Shown here: positions 12,706 to 24,360 of the stretch, in pieces
How positions within the stretch are numbered: the first letter of the stretch is position 1
How the letters are laid out: the number at the start of each line of letters is the position of its first letter
Source of the DNA: Aulostomus chinensis
Taxonomy: Eukaryota > Chordata > Actinopteri > Syngnathiformes > Aulostomidae
DNA length: 64,000 nt
NCBI GenBank assembly: GCA_037954235.1
Contig: JBBMOA010000001.1
Coordinates: forward strand, 9,419,001-9,483,000
Direction of reading: 5' to 3'
The notes under the pieces: model-generated
Databases searched by the model: none
Told to the model about the DNA's origin: nothing
The model's input: the letters and a program-made list of their open reading frames with translations, nothing else
Made by a program: the position numbers and the translations under genes

Positions 12706-15700
12706 CGACATCACTGTCGCAATATTTTGAGGTTCGTTGCAACTTTTACATTACTGTCGCATTATTTTGAGGTTCGTAGTAACTCTTACTACATGACTGT
12801 CAGCATCACTTTGAGGTTGTTCGAAACACTTACTACATCACTGTCAACATCACTGAGTTGATTAGCAACTATCACTACATTACTGTTAGCATCATTTTGA
12901 GTTCATTAGCAATTCTTCCGACATCACTGTCGCAATATTTTGAGGTTCGTAGCAACTCTTACTACATTACTGTCGAAATATTTTGAGGTTCGTAGCAACT
13001 CTTACTACATTACTGTTAGCATCTCTTTGAGGTTATTCGAAACTTTCACTCCATTACTGTTAGCATCATTTTGAGTTCACTAGCAATTCTTACTACATCA
13101 CTGTCGCATCATTTTGAGATCTTTTGCAATTCTTCTCACATCACTGTCACATTATTTTGAGGTTCGTAGCAACTCTTGCTACATGACTGTCAGCATCACT
13201 TTGAGTTTATTAGCAACTATCACTACATTACTGTTAGCATCATTTTGAGTTTTTGAGCAATTCTCACGACATCACTGTAGCATTAAATTGAGTTTATTAG
13301 CAACTCTTACTAAATGACTGTCAGCATCACTTTGAGGTTGTTCGAAACTCTATCTACATTACTTTAAGCATCACTGAGTTTCTTAGCAACTATCACTACA
13401 TAACTGTTAGCATCATCTTGAGTTCATTAGCAATTCTTCCAACATCACTGTCGCAATATTTTGAGGTTCGTAGCAACTTTTACTACATTACTGTCGCATT
13501 ATTTTGAGGTTCATAGCAACACTTACTACATGACTGTCAGCATCACTTGTGGTTATTATAAACTTTCACTACATTACTGTTAGCATCATTTTGAGTTCAT
13601 TAGCAATTCTTCCGACATCACTGTCAGCGTCATTTTTAATTTACTCGCAACTCAAACCACATGACTGTCAGCATCACTTTGAAGTTATTCAAAACTTTCA
13701 CTACATTACTGTTAGCATCATTTTGAGTTTATTTGCAATTCTTACTCCATCACTGTCGCATCATTTTGAGATCATTAGCAATTCTTCCGACATCACTGTC
13801 GCATCATTTTGAAGTTCGTAGTTACTCTTACTACGTTACTGTTGCATTATTTTAAGGTTTGTAGCAACTCTTTCTACATGACTGTCAGTACATTTTGAGT
13901 TTATTGGATACTTTCACTACATTACTGTTAGCATTATTTTGATTTCATTAGCAATTCTTACTCCATCACTGTCGTATCATTTTGAGGTTCATTGCAACTC
14001 TTACAACATGACTGTCAGCATCACTTTGAGGTTGTTCGAAACTTTCACTACATTACTGTTAGCATCATTTTGAGTTCATTAGCAACTATCACCACATTAC
14101 TTTTAGCATCATTTTGAGTTGTTGAGCAATTCTCACGACATCACTGTAGCATTATATTGAGTTCATTAGCAACTCTTACTAAATTACTGTCAGCATCACT
14201 TTGAGGTTGTTCGAAACTCTTACGACATTACTGTAAGCATCACTGAGTTTCTTAGGAACTATCACTACATTACTGTTAGCATCATTTTGAGTTCATTAGC
14301 AATTCTTCCGACATCACTGTCGCAATATTTTGAGGTTCGTAGCAAGTCGTACTACATTACTGTTGCATTATTTTGAGATTCGTAGCAACTCTTACTACAT
14401 GACTGTCAGCATCACTTTGAGGTTGTTCGAAACACTTACTACATCACTGTCAGCATCACTGAGATGATTAGCAACTATCACTACATTACTGTTAGCATCA
14501 TTTTGAGTTCATTAGCAATTCTTCCGACATCACTGTCGCAATATTTTAAGGTTCGTAGCAACTCTTACTACATTATTGTTGCATTATTTTAAGGTTCGTA
14601 GCAACTCTTACCACATTACTGTCAGCATCACTTTGAGTTTATTAGTAACTATCACTACATTACGGTTAGCATCATTTTGAGTTTTTGAGCAATTCTCACG
14701 ACATAACTGTAGCATTAAATTGAGTTCATTAGCAACTCTTACTAAATGACTGTCAGCATCACTTTGAGGTTGTTCGAAACTCTTTCTACATTACTTTAAG
14801 CATCACTGAGTTTCTTAGCAACTATCACTACATAACTGTTAGCATCATCTTGAGTTCATTAGCAATTCTTCCGACAACACTGTCGCAATATTTTGAGGTT
14901 CTTTGCAACTTTTACTACATTACTGTCGCAATATTTTGAGGTTCGTAGCAACTCTTACTACATGACTGTCAGCATCTCTTTGAGGTTATTCAAAACACTT
15001 ACTACATTACTTCAAGCATCACTGAGTTGATTAGGAACTATCACTACATTACTGTTAGCATCATTTTAAGTTCATTAGCAATTTTTACAACATCACTGTC
15101 GCAATATTTTTAAGTTCGTAGCAACTTTTACTACATTACTGTCGCATTATTTTGAGGTTCGTAGCAACTCTTACTACATGACTGTCAGCATCACTTTGAG
15201 GTTATTCGAAACACTTACTACATTACTGTAAGCATCACTGAGTATATTAGCAACTTTCACTACATTACTGTTAGCACCATTTTGAGTTCATTAGCAATTC
15301 TTACTACATCACTGTCGCATCATTTTGAGATCATTAGCAATTCTTCCGACATCACTGTCGCAATATTTTGAGGTTCGTAGCAACTCTTACTACATTATTG
15401 TTGCATTATTTTAAGGTTCGGAGCAACTCTTACCACATTACTGTCAGCATCACTTTGAGTTTATTAGCAAGTATCACTACATTACTGTTAGCATCATTTT
15501 GAGTTTTTGAGCAATTCTCACGACATCACTGTAGCATTAAATTGAGTTCATTAGCAACTCTTAGTACATGACTGTCAGCATCACTTTGAGGTTATTCGAA
15601 ACGTTCACTCCATTAGTGTTAGCATCATTTTGAGTTCATTAGAATTCTTTCTAAATCACTGTCGCATCATTTTGAGATCTTTAGCAATTCTTCTGACATC

Positions 15701-18700
15701 ACTGTCGCATTATTTTGAGTTTCGTCGCAACTCTTACTACATGACTATCAGCATCACTTTGAGGTTGTTCGAAACACTTACTACATCACTGTCAGCATCA
15801 CTGAGTTGATTAGCAACTATCACTACATTACTGTTAGCATCATTTTAAGTTCATTAGCAATTCTTCTGAAATCACTGTCGCAATATTTTGAGGTTCGTCG
15901 CAACTTTTACTACATGACTGTTGCATTATTTTGAGTTTCGTAGCAACTCTTAGTACATGACTTTCAGCATCACTTTGAGGTTATTCGAAACGTTCACTCC
16001 ATTACTATTAGCATCATTTTGAGATCATTACCAATTCTTCTGACATCACTGTCACATCATTTTGAGATCTTTAGCCATTCTTCTGACATCACTGTCGCAA
16101 TATTTTGAGGTTCGTAGCAACTCTTACTACATTATTGTTGCATTATTTTAAGGTTCGTAGCAACTCTTACTACATGACTGTCAGCATCACTTTGAGGTTA
16201 TTCGAAAGTTTCACTCCATTACTGTTAGCATCATCTTGAGTTCATGAGCAATTCTTCCGACATCACTGTCGCAATATTTTGAGGTTCGTTGCAACTTTTA
16301 CATTACTGTCGCATTATTTTGAGGTTCGTAGCAACTCTTACTACATGACTGTCAGCATCACTTTGAGGTTGTTCGAAACACTTACTACATCACTGTCAAC
16401 ATCACTGTGTTGATTAGCAACTATCACTACTTTACTGTTAGCATCATTTTGAGTTCATTAGCAATTCTTCCGACATCACTGTCGCAATATTTTGAGGTTC
16501 GTAGCAACTCTTACTACATTACTGTCAAAATATTTTGAGGTTCGTAGCAACTCTTACTACATTACTGTTAGCATCTCTTTGAGGTTATTCGAAACTTTCA
16601 CTCCATTACTGTTAGCATCATTTTGAGTTCACTAGCAATTCTTACTACATCACTGTCGCATCATTTTGAGATCTTTTGCAATTCTTCTGACGTCACTGTC
16701 ACATTATTTTGAGGTTCGTAGCAACTCTTAGTACATGACTGTCAGCATCACTTTGAGGTTATTCGAAACGTTCACTCCATTACTGTTAGCATCATTTTGA
16801 GTTCATTAGCAATTCTTACGACATCACTGTCGCATCATTTTAAGATCATTAGCAATTCTTCTGACATTACTGTCGCATTATTTTGAGGTTCGTAGCAACT
16901 CTTACTACATGACTGTCAGCATCACTTTGAGGTTATTCGAAACACTTACTACATTACTGTAAGCATCACTGAGTATATTAGCAACTTTCACTACATTACT
17001 GTTAGCACCATTTTGAGTTCATTAGCAATTCTTACTACATCACTGTCGCATCATTTTGAGATCATTAGCAATTCTTCCGACATCACTGTCGCAATATTTT
17101 GAGGTTCGTAGCAACTCTTACTACATTATTGTTGCATTATTTTAAGGTTCGGAGCAACTCTTACCACATTACTGTCAGCATCACTTTGAGTTTATTAGCA
17201 AGTATCACTACATTACTGTTAGCATCATTTTGAGTTTTTGAGCATTTCTCACGACATCACTGTAGCATTAAATTGAGTTCATTAGCAACTCTTAGTACAT
17301 GACTGTCAGCATCACTTTGAGGTTATTCGAAACGTTCACTCCATTAGTGTTAGCATCATTTTGAGTTCATTAGAATTCTTTCTAAATCACTGTCGCATCA
17401 TTTTGAGATCTTTAGCAATTCTTCTGACATCACTGTCGCATTATTTTGAGTTTCGTAGCAACTCTTACTACATGACTATCAGCATCACTTTGAGGTTGTT
17501 CGAAACACTTACTACATCACTGTCAGCATCACTGAGTTGATTAGCAACTATCACTACATTACTGTTAGCATCATTTTAAGTTCATTAGCAATTCTTCTGA
17601 AATCACTGTCGCAATATTTTGAGGTTCGTCGCAACTTTTACTACATGACTGTTGCATTATTTTGAGTTTCGTAGCAACTCTTAGTACATGACTTTCAGCA
17701 TCACTTTGAGGTTATTCGAAACGTTCACTCCATTACTATTAGCATCATTTTGAGATCATTACCAATTCTTCTGACATCACTGTCACATCATTTTGAGATC
17801 TTTAGCCATTCTTCTGACATCACTGTCGCAATATTTTGAGGTTCGTAGCAACTCTTACTACATTATTGTTGCATTATTTTAAGGTTCGTAGCAACTCTTA
17901 CTACATGACTGTCAGCATCACTTTGAGGTTATTCGAAAGTTTCACTCCATTACTGTTAGCATCATCTTGAGTTCACGAGCAATTCTTCCGACATCACTGT
18001 CGCAATATTTTGAGGTTCGTTGCAACTTTTACATTACTGTCGCATTATTTCGAGGTTCGTAGCAACTCTTACTACATGACTGTCAGCATCACTTTGAGGT
18101 TGTTCGAAACACTTACTACATCACTGTCAACATCACTGTGTTGATTAGCAACTATCACTACTTTACTGTTAGCATCATTTTGAGTTCATTAGCAATTCTT
18201 CCGACATCACTGTCGCAATATTTTGAGGTTCGTAGCAACTCTTACTACATTACTGTCAAAATATTTTGAGGTTCGTAGCAACTCTTACTACATTACTGTT
18301 AGCATCTCTTTGAGGTTATTCGAAACTTTCACTCCATTACTGTTAGCATCATTTTGAGTTCACTAGCAATTCTTACTACATCACTGTCGCATCATTTTGA
18401 GATCTTTTGCAATTCTTCTGACGTCACTGTCACATTATTTTGAGGTTCGTAGCAACTCTTGCTACATGACTGTCAGCATCACTTTGAGTTTATTAGCAAC
18501 TATCACTACATTACTGTTAGCATCATTTTGAGTTTTTGAGCAATTCTCACGACATCACTGTAGCATTAAATTGAGTTCATTAGCAACTCTTACTAAATGA
18601 CTGTCAGCATCACTTTGAGGTTGTTCGAAACTCTATCTACATTACTTTAAGCATCACTGAGTTTCTTAGCAACTATCACTACATAACTGTTAGCAGCATC

Positions 18701-19800
18701 TTGAGTTCATTAGCAATTCTTCCAACATCACTGTCGCAATATTTTGAGGTTCGTAGCAACTTTTACTACATTACTGTCGCATTATTTTGAGGTTCATAGC
18801 AACACTTACTACATGACTGTCAGCATCACTTGTGGTTATTATAAACTTTCACTACATTACTGTTAGCATCATTTTGAGTTCATTAGCAATTCTTCCGACA
18901 TCACTGTCAGCGTCATTTTTAATTTACTCGCAACTCAAACCACATGACTGTCAGCATCACTTTGAAGTTATTCAAAACTTTCACTACATTACTGTAAGCA
19001 TCATTTTGAGTTTATTTTCAATTCTTACTCCATCACTGTCGCATCATTTTGAGATCATTAGCAATTCTTCCGACATCACTGTAGCATTATTTTGAGGTTA
19101 TCAGCAGCTATTACTACATTACTGTCAGCATCATTTTTAGGTTACACGCAACTTTCACTACATCACTGTCCCATCATTTCAGATCATAAGCAATTCTTAC
19201 TACATCACTGTCACATCATTTTGAAGTTCGTAGTAACTCTTACTACATTACTGTTGCATTGTTTTAAGGTTTGTAGCAACTCTTTCTACATGACTGTCAG
19301 TACATTTTGAGTTTATTGGATACTTTCACTACATTACTGTTAGCATTATTTTGATTTCATTAGCAATTCTTACTCCATCACTGTCGTATCATTTTGAGGT
19401 TCGTTGCAACTCTTACAACGTGACTGTCAGCATCACTTTGAGGTTGTTCGAAACTTTCACTACATTACTGTTAGCATCATTTTGAGTTCATTAGCAACTA
19501 TCACCACATTACTGTTAGCATCATTTTGAGTTGTTGACCAATTCTCACGACATCACTGTAGCATTATATTGAGTTCATTAGCAACTCTTACTAAATGACT
19601 GTCAGCATCACTTTGAGGTTGTTCGAAACTCTTACTACATTACTGTAAGTATCACTGAGTTTCTTAGGAACTATCACTACATTACTGTTAGCATCATTTT
19701 GAGTTCATTAGCAATTCTTCCGACATCACTGTCGCAATATTTTGAGGTTCGTAGCAAGTCGTACTACATTACTGTTGCATTATTTTGAGGTTCGTAGCAA
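12705..19800 (+). repeat. Long-range duplicated satellite block, offset 5283 then 5412 bp
   Basis: About 12705-14390 is repeated at about 17985-19800. The offset is 5283 bp up to about 13800 and 5412 bp afterwards, because the second copy has 129 extra bases (about 19083-19211), which is three monomers. Both copies contain the rare TTTACTCGCAACTCAAACC monomer and the unusual CAAGTCGTACTAC variant (14343 and 19755). Confidence 0.8.
15140..18458 (+). repeat. Two copies of a ~1.59-kb satellite block, 1731 bp apart
   Basis: About 15140-16727 and 16871-18458 align at an offset of 1731 bp. The AGTATATTAG marker lies at 15241 and 16972, and the ATTTTGAGATCTTTAGCCAT variant is in both. I saw only scattered single-base differences, for example TTCGTCGCAAC versus TTCGTAGCAAC. 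This block sits between the two arms of the 5283-bp duplication. Confidence 0.75.
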
Positions 19801-20452
19801 CTCTTAGTACATGACTGTCAGCATCACTTTGAGGTTATTCGAAACGTTCACTCCATTACTGTCAGCATCATTTTGAGTTCATAAGCAATTCTTCCGACAT
19901 CACTTTCGCATTATTTTGAGGTTTGTAGCAAGTCTAACTAAATGACTGTCAGCATCACTTGTGGTTATTATAAACTTTCACTACATTACTGTTAGCATCA
20001 TTTTGAGTTCATTAGCAATTCTTTCGACATCACTGTCCCATCAGTTTGAGATCATTACCAATTCTTCTGACATCACTGTCACATTATTTGGAGGTTTGAA
20101 GCAACTCTTACTACTTTACTGATGCATTATTTTAAGGTTCGTAGCAACTCTTACTACATGACTGTCAGCATCACTTTGAGGTTTTTCGAAACTTTCACTC
20201 CATCAATGTTAGCATCATTTTGAGTTCATTAGCAATTCTTACTACATCACTGTCGCATCATTTTGAGATCATTAGCAATTCTTCTGAAATCACTGTCGCA
20301 TTACTTTGAGGTTATTAGCAACTCTTACTACATTACTGTCTGCATCATTTTTAGGTTACTTGAAACTCTTACTACATGACTGTCAGCATCACTTAGTTTA
20401 TTAGCAACTATCACTACATTACTGTTAGCATCATTTTGAGTTCATTAGCAAT

Positions 20453-22009
20453 GTGGGGCTTTGATTGGGAATTGTAAGAAAAATCACTGAATGAACAACA
20501 CAAACACAGACTGTGTCTGAAATTCCACACCTGCACCCGACTCAGAATGAAAAACCAGTGTGGACTCAATTGTATCCACTATCCATACTGATTCTGGAGA
20601 AATTTCTTTGTGTGTTTTGATGGACGGGAGCCAAGCAGAAATTTCCCACAATGCAATAGGGCGGCGTTTGGTCAGTGTTGAGCAGGCGTCTGTCTGACAA
20701 TGATGTCATATTATTGTGTCATCACCTGACCAGACCCAAAAGTAGGCTCAGGTATCAGTTTCTTCTCAATGCTAATGTCTGCTAGCTTAGTCTGCTACTT
20801 TGATGGCTCTGCCTGCTCAAAGGTCCAGAACCCTGGATGTGGTGGTTCCTACCTGAACGTAGATTCTGTCAGCTCATGTTGTTAAATCAACTCACCAGGA
20901 ACACCAGTAGATTTCAATGGACTGACAATGAGTCTCATTGAATGGGTGTCTCGTCCAACGAGAAACAATCAGTCTCAGGTTGAAGCTCATCAATGAGGTC
21001 TTGTGGATCAGTGGCTTGCATGAATGAATGAGTTGGAAGACTTCTTGGAAATTAAAGAGGATTTAATACAATTAAGAAACCCTTAAGACAGAGTGATAAT
21101 TCCAGCAGAGTAATTAAGGCCCATATTGAGTAGCAGGTATGAATTAGCCTGGATTTATCTGAGCTTCAAGTAGACGGCTAAGAGGCAGGTGGAAAGGTGT
21201 GTAGGATGAACGATAGTGACCTCCAACCAAATGAAGAGGACTGAGTGGAGGCTGACCAGCTCTACGGAGTCAGGCGGAGTTTGGCAGCGAGACAGGAGTC
21301 CAGGCCTGAATCGGTGAAAACCAACGTAACCGGCTTACGTTCTCAGCTGGATTCTCCCATCGATGTACGACGCCTCTCCAACGAACTGGTGGGAGGACGG
21401 CCTCCAAAGCCTCCACCTCGTCGACCGTGGCTCCCGCTGAGATTCGCTCGATGAAGAAGGGAAGCGCGTTGATGGGCTACCCTCTGGTCTCAGGCTGCTG
21501 GCTGCCTGGACTAAGCTGCTCTTCTCCGACACAAAGGTGGCTTCTCTCTCTTCAAGGCTCACAGGAGGTCAAGAGTGTAGCGACCGTGAGCCGAGATCGA
21601 TGATGAATTACAAAAATAGAAAATCAAAAAATAAATTAGAGGAATAGAAAAGAAAAGGGGGAGGAGCCGGACCAGCTGCTCTAGGAGCTCACACACAAAG
21701 GGCAGAAACAAGAAGCACTGAAGAGAGCGCCAGCAGTGGATGGTGCCACCACTGTTACAGTAAACTGGTCCGCCTCAGAGCAGTGACCTTTGACCTGTGA
21801 GGGGTTGTTGGCCAATCAGCACACTTTGCTGTCTTCAGTCCTTCTCAGATATCAACAAATGAAGCTGGTTGAACAGACAGCAATCATCATCACTCAGAGA
21901 CATCACCTGGAGAGGAAGACTGCTCCGAGTTCTGACAATGACAGTGAAGAGGCAAGGAGAGCTGGACAACCACAGACAGTGAAACATTCGGAACATCATG
22001 TTGATACAC
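20453..22009. other. Non-satellite sequence, no gene recognised
   Basis: Sequence complexity and GC rise abruptly at 20453. The stretch has only short open frames (75 codons or fewer) on either strand, with no recognisable domain. I see no tRNA, snRNA or 5S-like motif and no long internal repeat. It may be unique intergenic DNA or unrecognised transposon sequence. Confidence 0.6.
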
Positions 22010-22035
22010 GTGTGTGTGTGTGTGTGTGTGTGTGT
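22010..22035 (+). repeat. (GT)n microsatellite
   Basis: An uninterrupted run of about 13 GT dinucleotides follows TTGATACAC. Confidence 0.95.
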
Positions 22036-22172
22036 CAGAATCAGAATCTTTTATTTTCGTTGTACGGGAGGGGGGGTACAGTGACAATAGTTAGAGCGCT
22101 CTTCCAGAGCCACCGTGCACCACAGAATGCAGATACAAAGAAAAGATAGAAAAGATAAAAGCAAGATAAAAG
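22036..22172 (+). repeat. Dispersed teleost-type repeat fragment (CAGAATCAGAATC...TTTATT)
   Basis: It begins with CAGAATCAGAATCTTTTATT and continues with a G-rich tract, GTACAGTGACAAT, GAGCGCTCTTCCAGA and an A-rich AAAGATAGAAAAGATAAAA tail. I recognise this kind of sequence from general familiarity as a repeat scattered through many fish genomes. I cannot assign a family name. It directly abuts the GT microsatellite. Confidence 0.5.
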
Positions 22173-22427
22173 ACACTGTTAGAACAGAAAGATCCATAAA
22201 CCCACCAACCAGAGGTGTGTCTGGTACAGATGTGGAATTATTGGCTCACACAATGTTGAGGACACTGGAAGAAGACAAACAAAAAAGGCTGGTGTGATCC
22301 AGACCTTCATCAAAAATGGTCCTGGAGAACTGTTCAATGTGTCAGGACTTCAGAAGCTCCAATCCTCTCTAAGGTCCAGTGAGAGTGGAAGAGATTATAA
22401 ATGAGAGAAGCAGGGCCCTCACTCAGA

Positions 22428-22500
22428 ACTGAACCAGCTCAGATGGGAGAGCCTTAGACTGAAGATCTAAAGGTCCCTGGTCCGATCCCAGGTTTCAGCA
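22428..22500 (+). tRNA. tRNA-Phe (GAA), slightly degenerate
   Basis: This 73-nt cloverleaf matches vertebrate tRNA-Phe. It has D stem GCTC/GAGC, anticodon loop ACTGAAGA with anticodon GAA, and T stem CCTGG/CCAGG. Two acceptor pairs are lost (A1-C72 and C7-T66). The T loop reads TCCGATC instead of TTCGATC, which also alters the B-box promoter. The first run of four or more T lies about 95 bases downstream (about 22596), so no close Pol III terminator is seen. It may be a weakly active gene or a pseudogene. The Lys gene follows 243 bases later on the same strand. Confidence 0.85.
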
Positions 22501-22743
22501 GAGGAGCAGCATTGACTTTACTTTCCAGTGGAGGAACTGCAGACATGAAGGAAACTAACATCTTGTCCTGTGCATTCTTGAGACATTCAGGACATTTTTG
22601 GAGCCTCTTGTTGGATTTTGCCACAGAGAATCAGAGCCAATCAAAAGCATGGTGGACTTCAACATGGAGGACTGAACAAGTCAAGAAAGCATCAGTTTGA
22701 CCTTCACAGGTGTTTCTGTTCCTGTCTCAATGCTGTAGAAAGA

Positions 22744-22816
22744 GCCTGAGGAGCTCAGAGGGTAGAGCATCAGACTTTTAATCTGAGGGTCCAGGGTTCA
22801 AGTCCCTGTTCAGGTG
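22744..22816 (+). tRNA. tRNA-Lys (TTT)
   Basis: This 73-nt cloverleaf is very close to vertebrate tRNA-Lys(UUU). All seven acceptor pairs form (two G-U), the D stem is GCTC/GAGC, and the anticodon stem is TCAGA/TCTGA around CTTTTAA. The T arm CAGGG-TTCAAGT-CCCTG gives a canonical B box. The discriminator base is G. It is the best-preserved elongator tRNA in the window. No TTTT terminator appears in the following 55 bases. Function is to decode lysine AAA/AAG codons if transcribed. Confidence 0.93.
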
Positions 22817-22993
22817 CTGTGGAGGTTCCAGTGTTTGACAACATGGGACTGGATGAAGTTTAGTGTTGAACAAACTGTCATCATCAAAAGTAGAAGTGTT
22901 CTTGTCTTGCCACTGTGAGACAGTCGCTAGAAAACTGACCACTAATAATTTCATGTGGCATGCAATTAACAAAACACCCACATTTATGGTCGA

Positions 22994-23318
22994 GGGGGGT
23001 GGAGCCTATCCCAGCATCTACGGGCCAGAGGTGGGGTTCACCCTGGACAGGTCACCAGTCCATCACAGGGTCAGCACACAGAGACGAACAACCAGTCACA
23101 CTCACATCTACAGTCAATTTAGAGTGTCCAATCAGCCTCGTCCCCAATTACATGTCTTTGGACAGTGGGAAGGAGCCGGAGTACCAGAGAGAACCCACGC
23201 ATTCATGGGGAGAACATGCAGGCTCTACACAGAGGGATTCCCCACCCGAGCCTGGACTCAAACCCAGAACCTTCTTGCTGTGAGGCCACAGTGCTCACCA
23301 CTGCACCATCATGCTGCC
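22994..23318 (-). repeat. Dispersed teleost repeat, long copy (reverse orientation)
   Basis: The segment runs from GGGGGGTGGAGCCTATCCC through CACCCTGGACAGGTCACC, GTCTTTGGACAGTGGGA and GAGAACATGCAGG to TTCTTGCTGTGAGGCC and CACTGCACCATCATGCTGCC. I recognise it as a high-copy dispersed element of fish genomes, of uncertain class. It is read here as the reverse complement of the orientation that ends in a GGATGGA tail. Several short open frames across it are not genes. Confidence 0.65.
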
Positions 23319-23330
23319 ATGCTCTCTTCT

Positions 23331-23450
23331 ACTTTTCTCAATTGTGTTTCTTTCATGTCCTCCTGAGATCAAAGACAGAATTCTAGCTACTGTCAAAGCC
23401 CTGATGACATCATCAGGAATTCTGACTTTGATCTGGAGACTCTTGCTTTA
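23331..23450 (+). repeat. Low-copy repeat, inverted relative to 27985-28113
   Basis: The stretch containing TTTCATGTCCTCCTGAGATC, CAAAGACAGAATTCTAG, GATGACATCATCA and TTTGATCTGG is present as its reverse complement at about 27985-28113, with small indels and roughly 90% identity by eye. It lies immediately next to a dispersed-repeat end. Confidence 0.6.
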
Positions 23451-23515
23451 ATCTGAATTTGATCTGACTAATGTTTTAGTTTAGGTTGCATGATACCGTC
23501 CACCTCATTTCTCCT

Positions 23516-23634
23516 GATGGACTGGTGACCTGTCCAGGGTGAACCCTGCCTCTTGCCCAATGTCACCTGGGATCGCCCCCTCCCCCCCCCATGACCCTTA
23601 AAGGATAAGAACAGAAAGTGGATGGAGGGATGGA
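23516..23634 (+). repeat. Dispersed teleost repeat, 3'-tail copy (forward orientation)
   Basis: It reads GATGGACTGGTGACCTGTCC, AGGGTGAACCC, then CCTCTTGCCCAATGTCACC, a C-rich tract, ATGACCCTTAAAGGATAAG and a GGATGGAGGGATGGA tail. This is the forward-strand version of the element at 22994-23318, and only its tail end is present. The simple GGATGGA-type end suggests a retroposon-like 3' end. Confidence 0.6.
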
Positions 23635-24060
23635 CTCAACACTGAAATCAGCTGATCTGATCCACATTCTAATGTTTCCTGTCCCTCTTTAGGAGTCAGT
23701 GAGAATAGTAGTGTATATAATAATGTATAACCTTGTAGTATCTTTCCAAAGCTTTTAGTATTTCTTCTTGTTTCTACTTGTAGTTTTAGTGTCTGGATCT
23801 TTTCTTTTGATGTCCTGCTGTCTGCTCTTTGCTTTTGACAACCCAGTCTCATGTCAAAACGTGAAAAGGCTCCGTTTGTCCACAGGTCAAAACATATCAG
23901 TTCTACCATAAAGGCCAAAAAATTGTGAAATGTGTACGTTTTTTTCCCCTCTTCTTTTCTATTGGAGCGCTGGTAGGTCATGTGACTCTTTCATGCGGGC
24001 CTCTCAAAACAAAAACATGGCAGCCGCTCCTGTCATTGTCGGAGGAAAGTGCCTTCTTCC
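23635..24060. other. Intergenic, no gene recognised
   Basis: I find only non-homologous short open frames here. AT-rich runs such as TATATAATAATGTATAA occur at about 23714. Nothing else is identifiable. Confidence 0.5.
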
Positions 24061-24360
24061 AAGATAGTTTTGATTTAATAAAGCATTCTGATGACATTTC
24101 TAGAGAGAAATATGCATTTTGTTTTCATAATCTTTGCTCAGTTCTTGTGTTTAATCTTTGGTTTGTTCGTTATTACGGTGAATCTTTCACCTCTCAGAAG
24201 AGAGTCGTTACAGTGTCACATTTCTACTGTTGCTATGTTGGTTGCTAAGGAAGCCATTATGGACGAGTGTCATTTCAAGATAGGTTTGATTTTTAAAAAG
24301 CATTTTAAGGACATTTCTGGCGAGAAATATAAATTTTATTTCCATAATATTCGCTGTTCA
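24061..24360 (+). repeat. Imperfect 84-bp direct repeat pair, 216 bp apart
   Basis: 24061-24144 and 24277-24360 align without gaps. They share AAGATAG-TTTGATTT, ACATTTCTAG/GCGAGAAATAT, TTTCATAAT and the GCT-TTC end, at roughly 75-80% identity by eye. The 132-bp spacer is unrelated. Probably the internal structure of an old dispersed element. No coding capacity is evident. Confidence 0.65.

Larger units (their letters stand above)
1..20452 (+). repeat. Satellite array, left arm (about 43-bp monomer)
   Basis: This is an uninterrupted tandem array of 42-44 bp monomers, running off the left edge of the window. Most monomers contain a TTTGAG-like start, then a TAGCAA or TCGAAA block, then an ACATNACTGT block and a GCATCA or GCATTA end. 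Subtypes are recognisable: GAGTTCATTAGCAATTC (43), GAGATCTTTAGCAATTC (43), GAGGTTCGTAGCAAC (43-44), GAGGTTATTCGAAAC (44) and CTGAGTTGATTAGCAAC (42). They recur in fixed orders and build longer repeats. The array ends part-way through a monomer at about 20452. The short open frames inside it (60-102 codons) have no start context, vary between copies and reappear because three monomers are close to 130 bp. I treat them as non-coding. I do not recognise the satellite as a named family. Confidence 0.97.

Noticed and set aside
22428..22816. tRNA-derived SINE heads
   Set aside because: The sequences after the tRNA bodies differ from one another and carry no shared tail or A-rich end, so they look like dispersed tRNA copies rather than one SINE family.
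22863..23366. 167-codon frame
   Set aside because: It crosses the boundary of a high-copy dispersed repeat and follows no known protein.
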